Positions 59,100-64,000 of a DNA stretch of 64,000 nt are shown one piece after another. Both the position numbers and the translations under genes were made by a program. The DNA is from an uncultured Dokdonella sp. (GTDB lineage: Bacteria; Pseudomonadota; Gammaproteobacteria; Xanthomonadales; Rhodanobacteraceae): the NCBI GenBank assembly GCA_934526015.1, contig CAKSZY010000012.1, forward strand, positions 5,730-69,729, given 5' to 3'. Each line of letters starts with the position of its first letter. Within the stretch, counting starts at the first letter, position 1. The notes beneath the pieces were generated by a model. The model worked only from the letters and a program-made list of their open reading frames with translations, did not search any database and was not told the DNA's origin.

Positions 59100-60296
59100 A
59101 TGCTGCCGCTGGCAACCCGACACGCCGCGCGCGTCCCGCGTGCGCGGACGCCGTCGGCATTCCTGCTGATCCTCTGCGTCTTCGTGCTGGCGACGACGGC
59201 GGCCGCCGCGCGTGCCTTCGAGGCGGCCATCGAGGTGACCCCGGCCGGCGAGCTGTTCCCCGCGCTCGAGCTGTCCCAGTCCGGCGTCGACAGCGGCAGC
59301 GGCCTGCTGCGCGTGCGCCTGACCGGGCTTGCCCCGCCGCAGCGCGTGCGCGTGCGGGTGGACACCCCGGGCCTGCTCGCGCCGACCGAGATCGAGGTCG
59401 ACGTCGATGGCGAACTCGTCCTGCGGCCGCGCCTCGACTGGGACGTGCAGGCCTTGCGCGCGCTCGCCGGCCCGCGCACGCAGACCCTCGAGGTTCGCGT
59501 CGAACCCGCCGGAATGCCGCCGCTGCTGCGCCGGGTCGAGGTGCGCGTGCACCCGCTCGACGAGGCGCTCTATTTCGTCCGCGACGGCGATGCGCGCATC
59601 GACCTGGGTTTCATGTTCGCCGCCTGGGTCGATCCGCAATCACCGGTCGTCGACGACCTGCTCGCGTTCGCGCGCGCGGCCGACCCCGGATTCCCGCTGC
59701 AGGCGGACGATGCGGCCGGCCGCCTGCGCCAGGCGCGTGCCGTGTGGCAGGCGCTCGAACGCCGCGGCCTGCGCTATGCCGACGAGGGTGCCGGCATCAG
59801 CCAGGGGCCGGTGATCTACAGCCAGCGCGTGCGCCTGCTCGCCGATACCTGGGGCGAGCGCGTCGCCAACTGTCTCGACGGCAGCGTGCTGATCGCCTCG
59901 GCGCTGGAGCGGCTCGGCATCCGCACGATGCTCGTGCTGGTTCCCGGCCATGCCTTCGTCGGCTTCTACACCGACGACGACGCCGGCCGCGCCGAGTTCC
60001 TCGAGACGACCCTGCTCGGACAACGGCGCCTGCTGCCAAACCGGAACGGGCACGACGACGGACGGAACGCGGCCGGCTTCGAGGCCGCGCGCACCGCCGG
60101 GCGCCTGCGTTACCGGCGCGCCTCGACGCGCCTCGATGGCCGTCATCGTCCCGACTATGCGGTCATCGACATCTCGATCGCGCGCAGCTATGGCATCATG
60201 CCGATCGCCGTGGACGGCGTTGCCGGCATCGACGCGGCGCCCGCGCCATCGGCACCCGCCCCGCTCCGCATGCAGACCAGCCAGTCCCCGCCTTGA
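59100..60296 (+). CDS. Exported transglutaminase-like cysteine protein
   Basis: The 398-residue protein has an N-terminal signal or anchor (FLLILCVFVLATTAAAARA), a beta-rich domain (residues 40-155), then a transglutaminase-like core. In this core Cys258 (ANCLDGSVLIASALERLG) and His284 (VPGHAFVGFYTDD) are placed like the catalytic pair, with an Asp in YAVIDISIA as a possible third member. Bacterial members cleave or transfer amide bonds, often on cell-wall or surface substrates. It starts the plus-strand set that continues with a DUF4214 protein and two glycosyltransferases, so a role in processing or anchoring the polysaccharide is possible. The stop overlaps a possible TTG start of the next gene. 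Confidence 0.75.
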   Translation: MLPLATRHAARVPRARTPSAFLLILCVFVLATTAAAARAFEAAIEVTPAGELFPALELSQSGVDSGSGLLRVRLTGLAPPQRVRVRVDTPGLLAPTEIEVDVDGELVLRPRLDWDVQALRALAGPRTQTLEVRVEPAGMPPLLRRVEVRVHPLDEALYFVRDGDARIDLGFMFAAWVDPQSPVVDDLLAFARAADPGFPLQADDAAGRLRQARAVWQALERRGLRYADEGAGISQGPVIYSQRVRLLADTWGERVANCLDGSVLIASALERLGIRTMLVLVPGHAFVGFYTDDDAGRAEFLETTLLGQRRLLPNRNGHDDGRNAAGFEAARTAGRLRYRRASTRLDGRHRPDYAVIDISIARSYGIMPIAVDGVAGIDAAPAPSAPAPLRMQTSQSPP

Positions 60297-60313
60297 AACC
60301 ACTCGACGCCAAC

Positions 60314-61588
60314 ATGCTGGGTGGCATCAAGGAGGAGATCCGCGCGGCCGCCGAAGTGCTGCGGGTGCGCGCCACCGCGCGGCCGCGCCGCGCGCGCGCG
60401 CCGCGCAAGGCCGGCGAGGCCTACGACACCTCGCGGCGCCGTTACACCATCGCTGAACTCTGCCGCTTCAACTTCACCACCTTCGTCGACCATGCCTATC
60501 GCGTGCTGCTGCGCCGCCCGCCGGATGCGGCCGGTTTCGACGGGCACCTGCGGCGGCTGGTGGCCGGTGAGCGCAAGATCGACATCCTCGGCGACCTGCG
60601 ATATTCGCCCGAGGGACGCGCGCTCGGCATCGAGGTTCCCGGGCTGCTGCCGCGCTACCTGCTCGGCAAGCTGTTGCGCCTCCCGGTCCTCGGCCACCTG
60701 GTCGAAATCCCGCTCGCCATCCTCACCCTGCCTTCGCAGGCGCGCTACCAGCGCGCTGCCGACACCCGGCTGATCGCGCGCACCTACGAGATCGATGGCA
60801 AGCGCCTCGAACTGGAAAAGAAACTCGAAGCGGGTCTCGCCGGCATCGACGCCCTGCACGCCGACCTGGCCTCCCTGCTCGAGCGCGTGCAGGCCCTGCA
60901 GGCGCGCGATGCCGAGCTCGGCCGCATCGGCGCCGAACTGCAGGCGGCCACGGGCGGCCTGGCCGAGACCCGCCAATGGGTGCTCGGCATGAACCACTGG
61001 CTGACCTCGTTGCGCCAGGGTGTCGATGCGATCGAACAGGCCGAGGCGGCGCAGCGCGCCGAACTCGCGCGGATCGCCGCCGCCACCCGCGCCGGCGGCG
61101 CCGTGGTCGCGCCCGCTCCCGACTACGTCGCCCTCGCCGGGCATTGCGCCGGTGAACTGGCGGCGGCCGCGCGGGTCGTCGACCTCTCCGGCGACCCGCG
61201 CTGGAGCGCGGCGCTGGCCGCGCATGACCTCGCCGTCGTCGACGCCGCGCAGGTGTCGGCCACCGGCGCCGGGAGCGCGCACGCCGTCGACGCCATCACC
61301 GCGGCCGCCCTGCGTCCGCTGCTCGCCGATCGCCCGATGGTCGAGGTGGCTCGCCTGGCCGGCCAGCTGCTGCGTCCCGGCGGCCTGCTGCTGGTCGGTC
61401 TCGACGGCGATCCGCGCGCGCTCGAGGATCGCCTGTCCGGTCGCGTGCGCGCCGAAGCCGACCCCGAGCTGTTCGCGGCGATGCTCGCGGCCACCGGCTT
61501 CAGTGCCGTCGAACGCGTCGGCGAAGCGCCCGCGCGCTACCTGCGCGCGCGCTGGCAAGGCCCGCGCACGCCGGTGACCGGCGCATGA
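60314..61588 (+). CDS. DUF4214 domain protein with coiled coil and degenerate methyltransferase-like end
   Basis: The 424-residue protein contains a DUF4214 domain (about residues 43-110: FNFTTFVDHAYRVLLRRPPDAAGFDGHLRRL, given here only as its opening and closing motif HAYRVLLRRPPD), common in polysaccharide and glycosyltransferase clusters. A coiled coil follows (about 165-260, heptads such as KRLELEKKLEAGL). The last 150 residues include LLRPGGLLLVGLDGD, which recalls the end of SAM methyltransferases, but no SAM-binding motif I is visible. ATG 60314 is used; TTG 60293 overlapping the previous stop is an alternative. It is coupled to the next gene by an ATGA overlap. Confidence 0.72.
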   Translation: MLGGIKEEIRAAAEVLRVRATARPRRARAPRKAGEAYDTSRRRYTIAELCRFNFTTFVDHAYRVLLRRPPDAAGFDGHLRRLVAGERKIDILGDLRYSPEGRALGIEVPGLLPRYLLGKLLRLPVLGHLVEIPLAILTLPSQARYQRAADTRLIARTYEIDGKRLELEKKLEAGLAGIDALHADLASLLERVQALQARDAELGRIGAELQAATGGLAETRQWVLGMNHWLTSLRQGVDAIEQAEAAQRAELARIAAATRAGGAVVAPAPDYVALAGHCAGELAAAARVVDLSGDPRWSAALAAHDLAVVDAAQVSATGAGSAHAVDAITAAALRPLLADRPMVEVARLAGQLLRPGGLLLVGLDGDPRALEDRLSGRVRAEADPELFAAMLAATGFSAVERVGEAPARYLRARWQGPRTPVTGA

Positions 61589-62673
61589 GGGCGGCCGTGC
61601 TGTTGCCGGTGCTGGCGGGCAAGGACGCGGTCGGCACCGACACCCTCGCGATGACCGCGATCCTCGAGGACTGCGGGATCGAGACGCGCGTCTTCTGCAT
61701 GTCGGCCGCCGGCATGGACCGCCGCGTGTGGGCGCCGGAGAAGCTGGTCGACTTCGCCGGCGGGCCCGACGACCTCGTCATCTACCACTATTCGACCGGC
61801 TGGCCGCTGGCGGTCGACTTGCTCAAGCGCTGCCGCGGCTATCGCGTGGTGCGCTACCACAACATCACTCCGCCGGAATTCTTCAAGGACATCTCCGTCG
61901 ACTACGAACGTGCCTGCCGCAGCGGACGCGAGGAGATCGCGCGCATCGCCCGGCTCGGCTGCGAGAAGTACATCGGCGCCTCGGCCTACAACCTCGAGGA
62001 GCTGGTGGCGGCCGGTGCGCCGCGCGAACGCGGCGAGGTGCTTGCGCCGTTCCACCGGGTCGCGCAGATGCTCGAGGCCGAGGCCGATGTCGAACTGCTC
62101 GGCGAGCTTTGCGACGGCGCGAAGAACTTCCTCATGGTCGGGCGTGTCGCGCCGAACAAGGGCCATCTCGATCTGGTCGAGGCGTTCTCGGCCTACGCGC
62201 GCAGCCACGACGAGGCGGTGCGCCTGATCGTGGTCGGCAAGAGCGATCCGCGCCTGTCCGTCTACACCGACGCCATCCGCGCGCGCATCGAGGAGCTCGA
62301 TCTCGTCGACAGCGTGCGCTGGATCGAGGGCGCCAGCGAGGCGCAGTTGAAGGCGGCCTACCTGGCCAGCCATGTCTTCATGCTGATGAGCGAACACGAA
62401 GGCTTCTGCGTGCCGCTGATCGAGGCCATGGCACTCGGCACGCCGATCGTCGCCCGCGCCAGCAGCGCGATCCCGGAAACCCTCGGCCCTGCGGGGATTT
62501 CCTGGGACGAAGCCGATCCCTGGCTGCACGCGGCCAGCGCCGCGCGCGTGTTCTCCGACGAGGCCCTGCGCAGCGCGATGCGCGAAGCCGGTTTTGCCCG
62601 CTACGCGGACCGCTTCGACAACCAGGTCCTGCGCCGGCGTTTCCTCGGCATGCTCGAGGGCGTGCTGCGATGA
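61585..62673 (+). CDS. Glycosyltransferase family 4
   Basis: The 362-residue GT-B enzyme shows YHNITPPEFF in the N-terminal domain, MVGRVAPNKGHLDLVEAF at the start of the donor domain and the signature SEHEGFCVPLIEAMALGTPIVA. Members with the YHNITP text are often mannosyltransferases of surface glycans. The start overlaps the previous stop as ATGA, and its own stop overlaps the next ATG the same way, so the three genes form one translational unit. Confidence 0.92.
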   Translation: MRAAVLLPVLAGKDAVGTDTLAMTAILEDCGIETRVFCMSAAGMDRRVWAPEKLVDFAGGPDDLVIYHYSTGWPLAVDLLKRCRGYRVVRYHNITPPEFFKDISVDYERACRSGREEIARIARLGCEKYIGASAYNLEELVAAGAPRERGEVLAPFHRVAQMLEAEADVELLGELCDGAKNFLMVGRVAPNKGHLDLVEAFSAYARSHDEAVRLIVVGKSDPRLSVYTDAIRARIEELDLVDSVRWIEGASEAQLKAAYLASHVFMLMSEHEGFCVPLIEAMALGTPIVARASSAIPETLGPAGISWDEADPWLHAASAARVFSDEALRSAMREAGFARYADRFDNQVLRRRFLGMLEGVLR

Positions 62674-63887
62674 AACCGCGCGTCGCCCTCGTCGTGCAGC
62701 GCTGTCACGAGCGCCTCGTCGGCGGCGCCGAGGCGCTGGCGTGGCAGTACGCGCAACTGCTCGCCGCGCATGCCGAGGTCGAGGTGCTGGCCTCGACCGC
62801 GTCGGACTACATGAAGTGGGACAACGACCTTGCCGAGGGCGAGGAACGACGCGACGGCGTGTGCATCCGCCGCTTCCGCGTCGAACGCGGCCGCGGCGAC
62901 TACTTCCACGCCCTGCACCGGCTCGTGCTCGCGACCTTCGATGCCTCGCGCGGACAGCCGCCCGGCGAGCGCTACGGCTGGCCGGAATCGCTGGAGGAGG
63001 AGTTCCTGCATGCACAGGGACCGATCTGCCCCGGCCTCGTCGATCATCTGGCCGCGCACGGCGACGACTATGCGGCGATCTTCTTCCTGACCTACCTGTA
63101 TCCGCCGACCCTCGACGGCGTGCGCGCGATCCGCCATCGGCGCTGGGCGCTGGTGCCGTGCGTGCACGACGAGCCGCCGGCCTACCTGCGGCGGGTCGCC
63201 CGCATCGCCCGCGACGCCCCGCGCATCCTCTGGAACACCGAAGCCGAACAACGCCTCGGCGCGCGCCTGTGGAACGTCGAGCATGGCAACGTCGTCTCGA
63301 TGAGCGTGGAAACGACCGCGGTCGAGCCCGCGCGCGAGGCGAATCCCTACCTGCTCTATTGCGGGCGCATCGACGTCAACAAGGGCTGCGCCCTGCTCCT
63401 CGACGGCTTCGCCGACTGGAAGCGGGCGCATCCGCAGTCGAAGCTGGAACTCGTGCTGACCGGGCATGACGTGCTCGGAGTCGGCACGCGCCCCGGCGTG
63501 CGCTACCTCGGCTTCGTCGACGAACGACGCAAGTTCGAACTGATGGCCGGCGCGCTCGCCTTCGTGCAGCCCTCGCCGTACGAGAGCCTCAGCATCGTCC
63601 TCCTCGAGGCGATGGCCCAACGCGTGCCGGTGATCGTCAACGGCGCCTGCGAGGCACTGGTCGAACACGTGGAAGGCAGCCGCAGCGGTGCCGCCTTCCT
63701 CGGCGCGGACGAACTGCTTGCGGCGATCGATCGCGTGGTCGCGCTGGATGCGGCCGCGCGTGCGGAGGAAGGCGCGCGCGCGCGCAGCTACGTGGTCGAA
63801 CGCTATGGCCGCGAGCAGGTCACCGCGCGCCTGCTCGCCGAGGTCGAGGCGCTGGCGAGCAACGGATCGCCTGAAGCAGGAGCCTGA
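62670..63887 (+). CDS. Glycosyltransferase family 4
   Basis: The 405-residue GT-B enzyme opens with QRCHERLVGGAEALAWQYAQ, an acceptor-side motif of GT4, and has LLYCGRIDVNKGCALLLDGF and the donor-site signature PSPYESLSIVLLEAMAQRVPVIVN. The sugar is unknown. ATG 62670 overlaps the preceding stop (ATGA). The stop codon lies inside a GCCTGAAACACGGAGCA motif that is shared with the array at 56921, so the end of this gene may also have been set by a repeat. Confidence 0.92.
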   Translation: MKPRVALVVQRCHERLVGGAEALAWQYAQLLAAHAEVEVLASTASDYMKWDNDLAEGEERRDGVCIRRFRVERGRGDYFHALHRLVLATFDASRGQPPGERYGWPESLEEEFLHAQGPICPGLVDHLAAHGDDYAAIFFLTYLYPPTLDGVRAIRHRRWALVPCVHDEPPAYLRRVARIARDAPRILWNTEAEQRLGARLWNVEHGNVVSMSVETTAVEPAREANPYLLYCGRIDVNKGCALLLDGFADWKRAHPQSKLELVLTGHDVLGVGTRPGVRYLGFVDERRKFELMAGALAFVQPSPYESLSIVLLEAMAQRVPVIVNGACEALVEHVEGSRSGAAFLGADELLAAIDRVVALDAAARAEEGARARSYVVERYGREQVTARLLAEVEALASNGSPEAGA

Positions 63888-63904
63888 AACACGGAGCAGG
63901 TGGA

Positions 63905-63933
63905 GAAAAGCGCTGCGGGAATTTGCGCTTTTC
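63905..63933 (+). terminator. Stem-loop after the last glycosyltransferase gene
   Basis: GAAAAGCGC (63905-63913) pairs with GCGCTTTTC (63925-63933), with TTTT in the 3' arm. It is a plausible terminator for the plus-strand glycosyltransferase set. The remaining bases to 64000 show no gene. Confidence 0.5.
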
Positions 63934-64000
63934 CGTCGTGTTCCGGTCGTTCCGCCTCAAAGCCCGCCATCCCCTGCAGGCGAGACAAAAGACGGAAACA

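Overview
This 64 kb window is GC-rich, densely coded chromosome. It probably comes from a gammaproteobacterium of the Lysobacterales/Xanthomonadales, perhaps near Dokdonella or Rhodanobacter. That placement is inference, from a YcgL-family gene, a RAYT transposase with GGGACACCCACC-type repeats, heptamer and gene-end repeat arrays, a secreted tricorn-like protease and TAGAAT-type -10 boxes. No plasmid or phage backbone is seen.

Layout. 1-1215: the end of a sensor histidine kinase and an atypical SDR protein. 1364-10588: a cell-envelope operon of lipase-like lipoprotein, DUF1302 outer-membrane protein, DUF1329 periplasmic protein, YCF48-like propeller and RND/MMPL exporter. 10787-11334: a small secreted protein behind a promoter with an 11-G tract in its spacer. 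11521-14013: an AtoE-type transporter whose 3' end is duplicated, with a VapBC toxin-antitoxin pair between the copies. 14025-18589: housekeeping genes (VIT-like, Mpo1-like, J-domain protein, purC, djlA) around a cluster of hairpin repeats.

18611-29109 holds a complete selenocysteine and formate dehydrogenase locus on the minus strand: selD, a small membrane protein, tRNA-Sec (selC), selB, selA, fdhE, and the gamma, beta and alpha subunits of a membrane-bound formate dehydrogenase. The alpha gene has an in-frame UGA followed by a SECIS hairpin, so the locus encodes both a selenoprotein and the dedicated apparatus to make it. 29334-37009 holds rpe, an acetyltransferase-like gene coupled to an unknown membrane protein, a GST and two secreted beta-repeat proteins. 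37290-39662 is an Rhs-type gene that is frameshifted and cut off at a RAYT unit. 39917-47008 has a tricorn-like protease, ycgL and a large ankyrin membrane protein.

47245-63887 is polysaccharide territory. A minus-strand operon (Wzm/Wzt transporter, a GT2-GT4-sulfotransferase fusion, GT2, GDP-mannose dehydratase, GT4) and a GT39-like gene lie across a 0.9 kb satellite-like repeat array from a methyltransferase, a lipoprotein and a plus-strand set (transglutaminase-like, DUF4214, two GT4). Three genes in this part of the window have stop codons lying inside repeat motifs.

The most notable observations are the vapBC cassette flanked by copies of a host gene end, the poly-G promoter, the selenoprotein locus, the two repeat arrays and the three-domain glycosyltransferase/sulfotransferase.
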